Of a stretch of DNA of 33,821 nt, positions 16,672-25,556 are shown in pieces. The stretch is taken from the NCBI GenBank assembly GCA_905612355.1, contig CAJQRU010000126.1, positions 1-33,821 on the forward strand. The letters run 5' to 3'. The position numbers and the translations under genes are program-made. The DNA comes from an uncultured Gammaproteobacteria bacterium. GTDB lineage: Bacteria > Pseudomonadota > Gammaproteobacteria > Arenicellales > UBA868. Each line of letters starts with the position of its first letter. Position 1 is the first letter of the stretch. A model generated the notes under the pieces. That model made no database searches. It was not told where the DNA came from and worked only from the letters and a program-made list of their open reading frames with translations.

Positions 16672-16692
16672 AAAATTTGAGCCGCTAATTTT
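16672..16692. promoter_or_regulatory. AT-rich inverted repeat between ffh and rpsP
   Basis: AAAATT (16672-16677) and AATTTT (16687-16692) are an inverted repeat with a nine-base spacer, in the short space before rpsP. It may be part of the rpsP promoter or a weak stem after ffh; no clear -35/-10 pair is seen. Confidence 0.25.
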
Positions 16693-16720
16693 AACATGAG
16701 TTATCGGCCGCAAACGTCGA

Positions 16721-18088
16721 CTATTGCCCAAACGGCGGGAGGCCAGGCATCCCCCCTGCTTTTAGTTGCCCCATCATCTGGCCAAGACCCCCTTTACGCT
16801 TTGCTTTCTTCATCATTTTTTGCATTTGCGTAAACTGCTTGAGCAATCTATTCACTTCTTGAACCTGCGTGCCAGACCCCGTGGCAATGCGCTTTTTTCT
16901 CGATCCCTTAATCGTGGCGGGGAACACCCGTTCACCGGGTGTCATCGAGTTAATGATGGCCACCAAGCGACGACTTTCCTGATTGTTCGCTCGATCCAAC
17001 ACCGCAGGCGGCAACTGGCCAACCCCCGGCAATTTCTCTATTAAACTTGAGATTCCGCCCATTTTCTCCATCTGTTCCAGCTGGTCTCGAAAGTCGGCTA
17101 AATCGAAGCCCTTACCCCGACTAATTTTCTTAGCCACCTTGACTGCCTGTTCGTGGTCTACTTTTCTCTCGACTTCCTCCACCAAACCGACCACATCACC
17201 CATTCCGAGAATGCGCGAAGCGATGCGATCAGGGAAAAAAGGCTCGAGCGCATCGAGACCTTCTCCAACACCAATAAACTTAATTGGGCAACCCGTTACA
17301 TGACGGACTGACAACGCGGCACCCCCGCGCGCATCACTGTCGGCCTTGGTCAACACGACTCCCGTCAAATCAAGCGACTGATTGAAATGATGGGCGCTGG
17401 TAACCGCGTCCTGGCCCGTCATGGAATCGATCACGAACAAGGTTTCTACTGGATTAATCGCCTCATGCAGTTGTCGAATCTCGCTCATCATTTGCTCATC
17501 GACGTGCAGGCGACCTGCCGTGTCTACCAGGATCACATCGGCCCCCATACGCCGCCCGTGTGCCAATGCATCGATCGCGATCGCTATCGGTTCTTTCTCT
17601 TCTCCCTGAAAACAAGCCACATCAGCTTCTTCGGCTAATCTTGCCAACTGTTCCATCGCGGCCGGTCGATAAACGTCCGTGCTGACCACCAGTACCTGAC
17701 GCGACTCGCGCTGCTTTAATAAACGCGCCAGCTTGGCCACTGTTGTTGTCTTTCCCGCACCCTGCAATCCCACCAACATAACAACTGCTGGCGGCCGAAC
17801 AGCAAGATTGAGCGCGTCATTCTGTACGCCCATCAGTTCAACCAACTGGTCATGCACAATCTTGATGACCACCTGACCTGGCGTCAGGCTACGGGTCACC
17901 TCTTCGCCGACAGCGCGCTCGCGTACTCGATCGACGAACTGCTTAACCACCGGCAATGCAACATCAGCCTCAAGTAAAGCGACACGAATGTCGCGTAAGG
18001 CATCCGTAATGTTGGCTTCCGTCAGTCGGGCACTTCCACGGATACCACGAAAGGTCTGTTTTAGGCGTTCGCCGAGTTGATTAAACAT
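16721..18088 (-). CDS. ffh: signal recognition particle protein Ffh
   Basis: Ffh (SRP54), 455 residues, binds 4.5S RNA and signal sequences and targets ribosomes to FtsY at the membrane. The N domain starts MFNQLGERLKQTFRGIRG. The G domain has G1 GLQGAGKTT at about 107-115, DTAGRLHVDE and TKADSDARGGAAL. The methionine-rich M domain ends in MMKKAKRKGGLGQMMGQL and a Gly/Pro-rich tail. GGAGA seven bases before the ATG supports the start. It lies upstream of rpsP on the same strand (75 bases apart) and is divergent from the CcsA/YpjD-like gene, an arrangement common in Gammaproteobacteria. Confidence 0.97.
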   Translation of the reverse strand: MFNQLGERLKQTFRGIRGSARLTEANITDALRDIRVALLEADVALPVVKQFVDRVRERAVGEEVTRSLTPGQVVIKIVHDQLVELMGVQNDALNLAVRPPAVVMLVGLQGAGKTTTVAKLARLLKQRESRQVLVVSTDVYRPAAMEQLARLAEEADVACFQGEEKEPIAIAIDALAHGRRMGADVILVDTAGRLHVDEQMMSEIRQLHEAINPVETLFVIDSMTGQDAVTSAHHFNQSLDLTGVVLTKADSDARGGAALSVRHVTGCPIKFIGVGEGLDALEPFFPDRIASRILGMGDVVGLVEEVERKVDHEQAVKVAKKISRGKGFDLADFRDQLEQMEKMGGISSLIEKLPGVGQLPPAVLDRANNQESRRLVAIINSMTPGERVFPATIKGSRKKRIATGSGTQVQEVNRLLKQFTQMQKMMKKAKRKGGLGQMMGQLKAGGMPGLPPFGQ

Positions 18089-18166
18089 TAACGAGTCTCC
18101 ATTGCCCTGTTGTCCAGTGACATTGCCCCTTCCCTCAGGGTGCGGACGATTTTACACTTCCACGAC

Positions 18167-18985
18167 ATGCTGACCACGATCACCACCTTGATGGCTATCG
18201 CCGGATATCTGACGGCAACATGGCTGGCCTATGGTCAGCTGAATAACGACCCGCGCTTGAGTCCTCGCCCAAGCGCCTCCCTTGCCTGGGCGATTGGAGT
18301 GGCCATCATCTGCCATGCCGGTGCAGTATTTCCGGGCATCAACAATTTCACTGCCCTCAACCTGGCTCTGGGCTCAACCATTTCGATAGCGGCTCTCGTC
18401 ATCGTGACCCTCTTTCTTGTTAGCGCCATGCGTCAACCGATCCTTGCGCTCGCCTTCTTGGTGTTACCCGTTGCGGCTGCAGCCGTTGCAATCGGTTCTA
18501 TTTTTCCAGGTGACCCCCACCCACTCCGGCTGACTAGCGGTTTAGCACTCGCACACAGTCTGGTTGCAGGACTGGCATATGCGTTTCTCAGTTTGGCGGT
18601 GACACAGGCTATGTTAGTACACGTTCAAGAGCGCTCACTGAGACAAAGACACTCGCTGGGCATGATCCGCTCCCTGCCACCGGTCGAGACCATGGAAACG
18701 TTATTGTTTCAGTTAATCACCGTTGGTTTTGTCCTCCTCACTATTACGTTACTGAGCGGTATCGGCTTTAGCAGCCAATTGTTTGGAAAGGCTTTCGTCT
18801 TTAATCACCATGTGGTGCTCGCGCTACTAGCTTGGTGCAGTTTCGCAACGTTGCTTGGGGGTCGAGTGTTAGCCGGTTGGCGTGGTCAGTTCGCCGTGCA
18901 ATGGACGCTGGTCAGTTTTATCCTACTGCTGCTGGCCTATTTTGGGACTCGGTTTGTCCTTGAAGTGCTGCTAGCTCAACCATGA
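18167..18985 (+). CDS. CcsA/YpjD-family inner membrane protein
   Basis: An integral membrane protein of about 272 residues with around eight hydrophobic helices. It resembles E. coli YpjD and the CcsA cytochrome c assembly family. Conserved-looking histidines are in ICHAGAVFPG, ALAHSLVAGLAYAFLSLA and VFNHHVVLALLAW, and the end GWRGQFAVQWTLV followed by LAYFGTRFVLE is YpjD-like. CcsA proteins handle heme for cytochrome c; the role of YpjD itself is not settled. The start is uncertain: an in-frame TTG at 18110 and a GTG at 18140 are also possible. I prefer the ATG at 18167, which places the first helix at the N-terminus as in YpjD. It is divergent from ffh and overlaps the next gene by ATGA. 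Confidence 0.8.
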   Translation: MLTTITTLMAIAGYLTATWLAYGQLNNDPRLSPRPSASLAWAIGVAIICHAGAVFPGINNFTALNLALGSTISIAALVIVTLFLVSAMRQPILALAFLVLPVAAAAVAIGSIFPGDPHPLRLTSGLALAHSLVAGLAYAFLSLAVTQAMLVHVQERSLRQRHSLGMIRSLPPVETMETLLFQLITVGFVLLTITLLSGIGFSSQLFGKAFVFNHHVVLALLAWCSFATLLGGRVLAGWRGQFAVQWTLVSFILLLLAYFGTRFVLEVLLAQP

Positions 18986-19620
18986 GCGACCCGGCCCATT
19001 CGACGGTCCTCGATTTCTGGTTTGATGGGGCGCTGAACAACTCCGACGCGGCCGTCGCGCGCTTGAGTGCATGGTTTAAGCAATCCGACGATTTCGATGC
19101 CAAGATTGCACGCCGTTTCGGCGACCTACCCCAAGCCGCACGCCTGGGTCGCCTAAACCACTGGCTGCATTCGAGCGAAGGGACCCTGGCCATGATCTTG
19201 GTACTGGATCAGTTCCCGCGGAATCTTTTCCGCGACAACCCTCGCGCCTTTGCCTACGACGCATTCGCGCTTAGTCACGCGGAAAAAGCGATCGAACAAC
19301 AATATGATCGACAGCTTCATCCGCTCGCGGCTTCCTTCGTGTACCTGCCCTTTGAACATGCCGAGCACCTGCCCACACAAAACCGCTCCGTCGCGCTATA
19401 TGAAGATTTATTGAAACGCACGCCATCAGACCTGTATCCCCTATTTGAACAATTCGTCGATTACGCTCACAGTCATTGCCAGGTGATCGAACGATTTGGA
19501 CGGTTCCCACACCGAAACACTGTGCTTGGACGCAGTCCAACCGAAGAAGAGCTCGACTATCTCGCGTCCGGCGGGGAGACCTATGGGGGATCAGGCCCTG
19601 CTGCTGACAGCGATGTGTAA
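18982..19620 (+). CDS. DUF924 family protein
   Basis: A 212-residue protein of the DUF924 family. Family marks are VLDFWFDGAL at the N-terminus, the central LVLDQFPRNLFRDNPRAFAYD and AASFVYLPFEHAE, and the C-terminal GRFPHRNTVLGRSPTEEELDYL. The protein is all-helical and soluble, with a TPR-like look, and its function is unknown. Its ATG overlaps the stop of the CcsA-like gene by four bases (ATGA), so the two are translated together. It converges on the Rieske gene with an 18-base gap that holds no terminator I can see. Confidence 0.92.
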   Translation: MSDPAHSTVLDFWFDGALNNSDAAVARLSAWFKQSDDFDAKIARRFGDLPQAARLGRLNHWLHSSEGTLAMILVLDQFPRNLFRDNPRAFAYDAFALSHAEKAIEQQYDRQLHPLAASFVYLPFEHAEHLPTQNRSVALYEDLLKRTPSDLYPLFEQFVDYAHSHCQVIERFGRFPHRNTVLGRSPTEEELDYLASGGETYGGSGPAADSDV

Positions 19621-19638
19621 CAGTCTCCGCCGTTGGGT

Positions 19639-20853
19639 CTACGCCGCGTACGGATAACGAGCAGCGACCCACCGGTGAAAATGATGCGTCGCTGTATCAA
19701 GGACGGGCGAAAACGCACCGCCATCGAATGCCGTTGAAGCACGGCCCCGCTGCATTTCTTCTACCGGTCGAATGTCTTCCTCAAAGACTGCACGCCAACC
19801 GTTCAACATCTCCCGCCGAGCCCTCGCGTGCTTGTCATCGGCCACGCTGTCACCAACGTAATAGATCTGAAGGAGTTCCCTCGTTCGGTTATGGGCAAGG
19901 GGCTGCACAATCACGCTGTAGAAGTGATCGATGTGGAGTCCAAGCAAGACGTTGGGAAATAGGGCCACGTACTCCGCCTGGGTCGACTTATCCTTCGGCC
20001 ACTGATCGAAGATCGGCAACTCAATGCCGGCGCGTTCACTGAATGTGAACTTATATGTGCCCTGCCCTGCACCCCATTCACCACCAACGATATGGTAGTG
20101 ATCATCGATGTGCGAGTAACCATTTAGACCTGGATGCACCCAGGGGAGATGATAACTCTCACAATAGTTCTCAATCGCAAGCTTCCAGTTAGCGTGGAAC
20201 TCGAGCTCCAGTGATCCGTCCTCACCAACTGCCTCGACGTTATTCAGTCCTCCGACGCCAGTAAAAGAGGACCAGCGTTGTTCGAGGCCAGCAATATGTG
20301 TCGAGAACTCCGGCCCGCTCCCATCTAGATTCACGAATACCATGCCCATCCACGTTGCGCTTCGTACTACCCACAAGGAGTGCTCATCGATATCAAAATC
20401 AGCACACTGATGTTGACCATGCCCACCGATATGCGGCGTACTATGTAATGAGCCATCCAACCCATAAGTCCAGCTGTGATAGGGGCAACGAATAACTTTT
20501 CTCCTCACGCCCTCCTCTGTCACCAATCGGTGTCCACGATGTCTGCAAACATTGTGAAAAACACGTGCGTTACCCGTGTCGTCACGGACAATGACCAGTG
20601 GCAATCCGAGCAAATCAACCGGCCGAACCCCACCAAGCGCAAGGTCATGGCAATAACCGACACAAGTCCATGATGAAGCCAGCACTGTCTCACACTCGAT
20701 TCTCGCCCACTCAGCACTGGTATAGCACTCGCCCGGCAAGCCGGCCGCATGCTCAATCGGCTGATCGATTGCCGCACGCTGTTCTCTCGACAAGCCTCGC
20801 GATGCAGTGTGCGACACCTCAATCCGTGTACTTGGATGTCGATTGTTCGTCAC
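19639..20853 (-). CDS. Rieske non-heme iron oxygenase, alpha subunit
   Basis: An oxygenase of about 404 residues. The N-terminal Rieske [2Fe-2S] site is CRHRGH with CPYHSWTYG (two Cys, two His). The catalytic domain carries the mononuclear iron site NYCESYHLPWVHPG, with His ligands and the bridging acid. The sequence type is nearest to oxygenases that demethylate quaternary or tertiary amines, such as the glycine betaine or carnitine groups, but this is pattern recognition only. The sarcosine oxidase operon 4 kb away makes an N-demethylase plausible. I prefer the GTG at 20853, preceded by GGAGAGG eight bases upstream; another in-frame GTG at 20898 is possible. No reductase gene is adjacent, so electrons must come from a partner elsewhere. 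Confidence 0.88.
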   Translation of the reverse strand: MTNNRHPSTRIEVSHTASRGLSREQRAAIDQPIEHAAGLPGECYTSAEWARIECETVLASSWTCVGYCHDLALGGVRPVDLLGLPLVIVRDDTGNARVFHNVCRHRGHRLVTEEGVRRKVIRCPYHSWTYGLDGSLHSTPHIGGHGQHQCADFDIDEHSLWVVRSATWMGMVFVNLDGSGPEFSTHIAGLEQRWSSFTGVGGLNNVEAVGEDGSLELEFHANWKLAIENYCESYHLPWVHPGLNGYSHIDDHYHIVGGEWGAGQGTYKFTFSERAGIELPIFDQWPKDKSTQAEYVALFPNVLLGLHIDHFYSVIVQPLAHNRTRELLQIYYVGDSVADDKHARARREMLNGWRAVFEEDIRPVEEMQRGRASTAFDGGAFSPVLDTATHHFHRWVAARYPYAA

Positions 20854-20940
20854 CGCCTTCACCTCTCCTGAGATTATCGTGTCTGGCAATACCACCACCG
20901 CTATAGTCTACAATCTGCTTAAGACGTGAAACAGCGTACC

Positions 20941-20967
20941 GTGACATGACGGACAACTAGATATAAC
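20941..20967 (+). promoter_or_regulatory. possible promoter of the cobS-cobT pair
   Basis: GTGACA (20941-20946) and TATAAC (20962-20967) resemble sigma-70 boxes with a short 15-base spacer, ending 20 bases before the cobS ATG. A clear Shine-Dalgarno AAGGA follows, eight bases before the start codon. The gap would be suboptimal, so this is tentative. Confidence 0.3.
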
Positions 20968-20986
20968 GATCGTAAGGATCCTGTGA

Positions 20987-21991
20987 ATGGCAAAACCCAC
21001 CTATGGCAACAGTGACTTAGGTCACCCGATTGACGAACCTGACATTAATATCTCTGTGCGTCAGCATTTTGGCCTCGACGCGGACCTACAAGTGCCCGCC
21101 TTCAGCCAACGAAGCGAACATGTTCCTGATATTGATGATACCTATTGCTTCGACCGCGATACGACACTCGCTATTCTTGCCGGTTTTACCCACAACCGCC
21201 GCGTTATGGTGCAAGGTTTCCATGGCACTGGAAAATCGACTCACCTGGAACAGATAGCAGCGCGGCTGAACTGGCCATGTATCCGCATCAATCTGGATAG
21301 TCATGTCAGCCGTATGAGTCTTGTTGGTAAAGATGCCATCGTATTGAAAGAAGGTCGTCAAGCAACAGAGTTTCAAGAGGGTTTACTACCTATTGCAGCA
21401 CAAAATCCGTGCGCACTGGTTTTCGACGAGTACGATGCGGGTCGACCTGACGTGATGTTTGTGATTCAACGCGTGCTAGAAGCAGATGGACGTTTGACCC
21501 TACTCGACCAGAACCGGGTCATTCGACCTCATCCGTATTTCCGACTGTTTGCAACCACCAATACGGTTGGCCTTGGCGATGCCACTGGCCTCTATCACGG
21601 CACACAACAACTTAATCAAGGTCAGATGGATCGCTGGAATATTGTCGCCACACTTAACTATCTACCGCTGGAAGCAGAGCGACAAATTGTGTTATCCAAA
21701 GTGCCAGACTTTGATAACCCGGAAGGTCGCGAAACCGTCAGCGCCATGATTGCAGTGGCCGAACTTACCCGCGCTGGTTTTTCCGCCGGCGACTTATCCA
21801 CTGTGATGTCTCCACGCACTGTCATTATGTGGGCCGAGAATGCTCGTATTTTCTCGGATCTTGCGCTGGCGTTTCGTCTTACGTTTCTAAACAAGTGCGA
21901 CGAACTTGAGAGGGCTGTCGTCGCTGAATTCTACCAACGCTGTTTTGGTACCGAACTGGCAGAATCCGGCGTTCAGGTCGCAGAGGCCTAA
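20987..21991 (+). CDS. cobS: CobS-like AAA+ ATPase (cobaltochelatase small subunit type)
   Basis: A 334-residue AAA+ ATPase of the CobS type. The N-terminal part matches the family ([21 protein letters not shown]). Walker A is GFHGTGKST at 77-85, Walker B LVFDE at 144-148, and sensor-like residues occur in [10 protein letters not shown]. CobS and CobT form a chaperone-like ring that powers CobN in aerobic cobalt insertion into hydrogenobyrinate diamide. Here no cobN or other cobalamin gene is in the window. CobS/CobT-like pairs without CobN are known, so the pair may serve another metal enzyme. It is six bases upstream of cobT and divergent from the Rieske oxygenase gene. The symbol states the family, not a proven role. 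Confidence 0.9.
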   Translation: MAKPTYGNSDLGHPIDEPDINISVRQHFGLDADLQVPAFSQRSEHVPDIDDTYCFDRDTTLAILAGFTHNRRVMVQGFHGTGKSTHLEQIAARLNWPCIRINLDSHVSRMSLVGKDAIVLKEGRQATEFQEGLLPIAAQNPCALVFDEYDAGRPDVMFVIQRVLEADGRLTLLDQNRVIRPHPYFRLFATTNTVGLGDATGLYHGTQQLNQGQMDRWNIVATLNYLPLEAERQIVLSKVPDFDNPEGRETVSAMIAVAELTRAGFSAGDLSTVMSPRTVIMWAENARIFSDLALAFRLTFLNKCDELERAVVAEFYQRCFGTELAESGVQVAEA

Positions 21992-21997
21992 CGGACG

Positions 21998-23776
21998 ATG
22001 GACCGGCAACCCCCGGTCGACAACTTCTGCCACGCGACCGCCGGCACGATGCGGGCAATCGCCCAGGATAACCACCTGGCCGTATCTTTCGCTGACGGAA
22101 AGGCTGGAATTGCCGGACACGACGCACGACTTCCCGTGCCACCAACAGATCTTGCGCATGATCGAGTGACCCGTGTACGCGGCGAAGCAGACGGCATGGC
22201 GCTTCGGCTGCGCCACCACGACGCCATGATTCATAACCGGCACCAACCGGGTACACCGAGTGCACGAGCCGCTTTCGATGCATTAGAAACCGTTAGAGTC
22301 GAATCCCTTGGCTCCCGACATCGTATCGGCATCGCTCATAACTTGGCTGCTGTGCGAGACGTCTATTGCCGCGCACAGGGATACGAGGCAGTCGTTGAAC
22401 GCGCTGACGACCAACTTCCTGATGCACTTGGACTACTCGTTAGAGAAGCATTAACGGGGGAGGCGCCGCCAATCTCTGCCCGAACCATGGCCAACCTGTG
22501 GCGACCCTTAATCGAACCCCGCCTGCAAGCGACTCTCGACTCCCTTCGCAGCACGCTTAATGACCAGACACAATTTGCCGAACAGGTACGGAGTTTTCTT
22601 TCTGCACTGGATTTTCTCGACGACGAACCTAACGAACTGACCACCACTGATCCCGGTGAAGACGAAATGGAGGATCCAGCTGACCCGGGCCAGTCCGAAG
22701 ATGAGGGCAACGAGCAAGCACAGGAACAGGCGTTAGAAGATGGAGCGGACAGTGATCTTGGCGATGTCGATGCCGACGAATTAAACATGGAAGCCATCGA
22801 CGAAGACGAAATTCCCGAAGACGCCTCCTTGATTAATGCATCGCATAACGATTCGCAGCGCCCTTACAACGCCTATACGGATCTCTTCGATGAGATTGTG
22901 CGTGCTGAAGACCTGTGCGATACAGAAGAACTGGGACGGCTTCGCGGACGACTGGACGACCGCTTGGCCCAGTTTGCCAGCGTTATTGGACCTCTGGCTA
23001 ACCGCCTGCAACGCAAACTGCTTGCCCGCCAGCAATTTGCCTGGCGGTTCGAGCTTGAAGAGGGCCAACTCAACACCGCCGTACTCGCCCAGGTCGTCGC
23101 CAACCCAACCGATGCACGCCCATTTATGGAGGAGATAGAAACTGATTTCCGTGACACCATCGTCTCACTGCTTATTGACAACTCGGGCTCTATGCGGGGG
23201 CGCCCCATTACGGTCGCTGCCATGTCAGCTGACATTCTGGCTCGCACGCTGGAACGATGTGGGGTCAAGGTAGAGATTCTCGGTTTCACTACCGGCGCAT
23301 GGAAAGGTGGGAAATCAAGAGAAAAATGGTTGTCAGACAACACGCCGACAGCTCCGGGGCGCCTTAACGACTTGCGGCACATCATCTACAAACCCGCATC
23401 AGTTCCATGGCGTCGCGCAAAAAACAATCTCGGACTGATGCTGCGCGAAGGTATCCTGAAGGAGAATATCGACGGTGAGGCTGTCCTTTGGGCCCACCAA
23501 CGACTGCTCCAGAGACCAGAACAAAGGCGTGTTCTGATGGTGATTTCAGATGGAGCCCCCGTCGATGATTCGACCTTATCCGCCAACAGCGATAACTACC
23601 TGATCAGGCACCTTAAAGGCGTCATCAAAAACATCGAAGCGGAATCACCAATTGAACTCATCGCCATCGGCATTGGTCATGACGTGACTCATTACTATCA
23701 ACGAGCCATTACGATCGACGATGCCGAACAACTGGGCGGCACCATTATGGATGAGTTGTCAGCGCTGTTCGACTAA
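21998..23776 (+). CDS. cobT: CobT-like VWA-domain protein (cobaltochelatase subunit type)
   Basis: A 592-residue CobT-type protein. Residues 1-205 form the helical N-terminal region. Residues about 208-278 form a strongly acidic linker (many Asp and Glu), as in known CobT. The C-terminal von Willebrand factor A domain spans about 385-590 with the metal-ion-dependent adhesion site DNSGSMRG (Asp394, Ser396, Ser398) and the later [10 protein letters not shown]. The segments [15 protein letters not shown] and HRLL-type stretches near [16 protein letters not shown] are family-specific. It works with the AAA+ CobS just upstream. The gap to cobS is six bases and the gene converges, seven bases apart, on the broken alcohol dehydrogenase gene. 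Confidence 0.9.
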   Translation: MDRQPPVDNFCHATAGTMRAIAQDNHLAVSFADGKAGIAGHDARLPVPPTDLAHDRVTRVRGEADGMALRLRHHDAMIHNRHQPGTPSARAAFDALETVRVESLGSRHRIGIAHNLAAVRDVYCRAQGYEAVVERADDQLPDALGLLVREALTGEAPPISARTMANLWRPLIEPRLQATLDSLRSTLNDQTQFAEQVRSFLSALDFLDDEPNELTTTDPGEDEMEDPADPGQSEDEGNEQAQEQALEDGADSDLGDVDADELNMEAIDEDEIPEDASLINASHNDSQRPYNAYTDLFDEIVRAEDLCDTEELGRLRGRLDDRLAQFASVIGPLANRLQRKLLARQQFAWRFELEEGQLNTAVLAQVVANPTDARPFMEEIETDFRDTIVSLLIDNSGSMRGRPITVAAMSADILARTLERCGVKVEILGFTTGAWKGGKSREKWLSDNTPTAPGRLNDLRHIIYKPASVPWRRAKNNLGLMLREGILKENIDGEAVLWAHQRLLQRPEQRRVLMVISDGAPVDDSTLSANSDNYLIRHLKGVIKNIEAESPIELIAIGIGHDVTHYYQRAITIDDAEQLGGTIMDELSALFD

Positions 23777-23783
23777 CCGTCTT

Positions 23784-24892
23784 TCAGGCGCTTTCTCCAG
23801 AAAAAATAATGACATTGCGCAATGCTTCACCGCGCTTTACCGAATCAATCGCTTTGTTAATGTCTTCCAGTGGATAGCAACCTGACACGAGTTCATCCAA
23901 TTTCAAAGGTCCACTACGGTAGTGCGCGAGTAAGGTCGGAATATCGGTCTGCAAACGTGCCCCGCCCATTTTGCTTCCGATCAAACGAATCGAATCATTG
24001 GCAATATCCAGCGGTTCATACTCCACTTTAAGACCACTGGGAGCCATCCCAACCAGCACTACCGTTCCACCACGGCGCACTAGAAGCGGGGCAACAGCCA
24101 TGGCCGCGCCACTGCCGGTGGCAACGAAAACGTAGTCGGCACCGCGACCGGCCGTCAGCGTCTTGATCTCATCTACCACATCGGGGTGTGTTGCATTCAA
24201 TGCGTGAGTCGCCCCGAAGGTCATCGCGGTTTCCAACTTGTTTGGTGACAGATCGACAGCAATGTTAGTTAGCGCACCCATAATAGCTGCGGCTTGTATA
24301 CAGTTAAGGCCGACTCCACCGGCTCCCAGCGTCACCACACGACTGCCCGGGGGCACTCCAGCCACCCGCGCAACGGCACCGTAGCCCGTGATGACACCAC
24401 ACGCCAGCAATGCCGCACTCGGCGCAGGGATGTCCGCGGGAATCGATGCAATCTGGGACTCGCTCACGACCACCGCCTCGGCAAAACCCGCTGTCCGTAG
24501 ACCCTGAACGATGGGGCTCCCCTGTGCGTCAGTCAAAGGAGAATGGGTATCCAGCGGCACTTCCCCTTCGCACAAAGGTTCGTCACCACTGCGACAGAAC
24601 AAGCATTCACCACAAGCCCGCAACAGCGTAACTAAACACTCTCGCCTTCGCGCACCTTAAACACGCCCGCTCCCAACGACTCCACTACACCCACCGCTTC
24701 GTGGCCGTAGACTGCCGGCAAATCACCGCCCCACGCGCCACTCATATAGGTGATGTCACTGTGACAGATCGCACAAGCGCTGAGACAAACCCGCACCTCC
24801 CCTGGCCCTGGGGAAGCCAACTCAACCCATTCAATGGATAGCGGGCTACCGAACTCTCGACAAACAGCGGCTTTCACTGTGTTTTTCTGCAT
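23784..24892 (-). pseudogene. zinc-dependent alcohol dehydrogenase (MDR), broken by a one-base frameshift
   Basis: Two adjoining frames on the minus strand give the two parts of one medium-chain dehydrogenase of about 370 residues. The N-terminal part (24892 to 24632) has the catalytic zinc ligands CAICHSD and GHEAVG and reads to KVREGESV, then TAG. The C-terminal part continues with VTLLRACGECLFCRSG, the structural zinc cysteines, then the Rossmann motif GAGGVGLN, and ends at 23784. One extra base near 24634/24635 would restore a family-like ESVVVTLL junction, so a one-base deletion, or a sequencing error, explains it. All key residues are otherwise intact, which suggests a recent or artefactual break. 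It lies 61 bases after soxG on the same strand, and might have handled formaldehyde or another aldehyde/alcohol from amine breakdown. Confidence 0.85.
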
Positions 24893-24953
24893 TAGGTCGA
24901 CAGGAGCACGGGGGCCTCAGCAGCGACCAGTTCACCCGCGCTGGCTCCACACA

Positions 24954-25556
24954 TCAGCATTCAAAACGATAACCGTATTCGGTCGACGCGGATACCAACG
25001 CCTCACAAAGACTGACGGCAAACCCGCGCATCACATGCAACTCAAAGTCATCCCGCCCAGGCACCCTGGCAATGTGTACCGCCATATGATGCATGGTGGT
25101 GTTCGCACAAGACCCCACGACAAAGATCTTTGGATGCAGATCTAACGAACATAACTTAGCCAACGCCGACAACACCTGTGGTCCTGAAAGCGACAGAATG
25201 CTGCGCGCGTGACTGAGCTCGACCACGGAAGCGACTCCGCCGAGTGGGGTTTCGAGTTCCACAGCTAGTTCGCCCGCTTCGAGTTCTGAAGCGCATACCA
25301 ACCAACTTCCCGGTCCGTACCAATGCCAATTACGCGCGCCGCGTGCAACGACAGTATTCGTCACCAACGCCGGGCCGATCAGTTCCCCCCACTGTAATTT
25401 CATGTTTTGCCGGCGCGTAACCAGCGCCAAAGATCGTCCATGAATTTCCTTAATGACCACGCCTGGAACCGTCTGTCCTGGCAGCAGCACCTGTGCGTCC
25501 TCCAGGTGCCGGAGAAGTGGAGAGTCAATAACTGGTTTAAATATCAATTCAGTCAC
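24954..25556 (-). CDS. soxG: sarcosine oxidase gamma subunit
   Basis: About 200 residues, the smallest variable subunit of heterotetrameric sarcosine oxidase. The sequence ELIFKPVIDSPLL, then HGRSLALVTRRQ and the SoxG-like WYGPGSWLV, followed by ILSLSGPQVLSALAKLCSLDLHP and HHMAVHIARVPGRDDFELHVMRGF near the end fit the SoxG/GcvT-like fold. I use the GTG at 25556, which overlaps the soxA stop by eight bases. The frame stays open further upstream inside soxA, but that part is an out-of-frame shadow. It is the fourth gene of soxB-soxD-soxA-soxG. Confidence 0.88.
   Translation of the reverse strand: MTELIFKPVIDSPLLRHLEDAQVLLPGQTVPGVVIKEIHGRSLALVTRRQNMKLQWGELIGPALVTNTVVARGARNWHWYGPGSWLVCASELEAGELAVELETPLGGVASVVELSHARSILSLSGPQVLSALAKLCSLDLHPKIFVVGSCANTTMHHMAVHIARVPGRDDFELHVMRGFAVSLCEALVSASTEYGYRFEC

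Noticed and set aside
20911-20930. TTAAGAC shared between the spaces upstream of cobS and soxB as a common operator
   Set aside because: A seven-base match in AT-rich spacers is easily chance, and the flanking bases do not agree.
21879-22283. Arg-rich open frames on the minus strand opposite cobS and cobT
   Set aside because: They are shadows of the real genes: no family features, no ribosome-binding site, and composition that follows from the sense codons.
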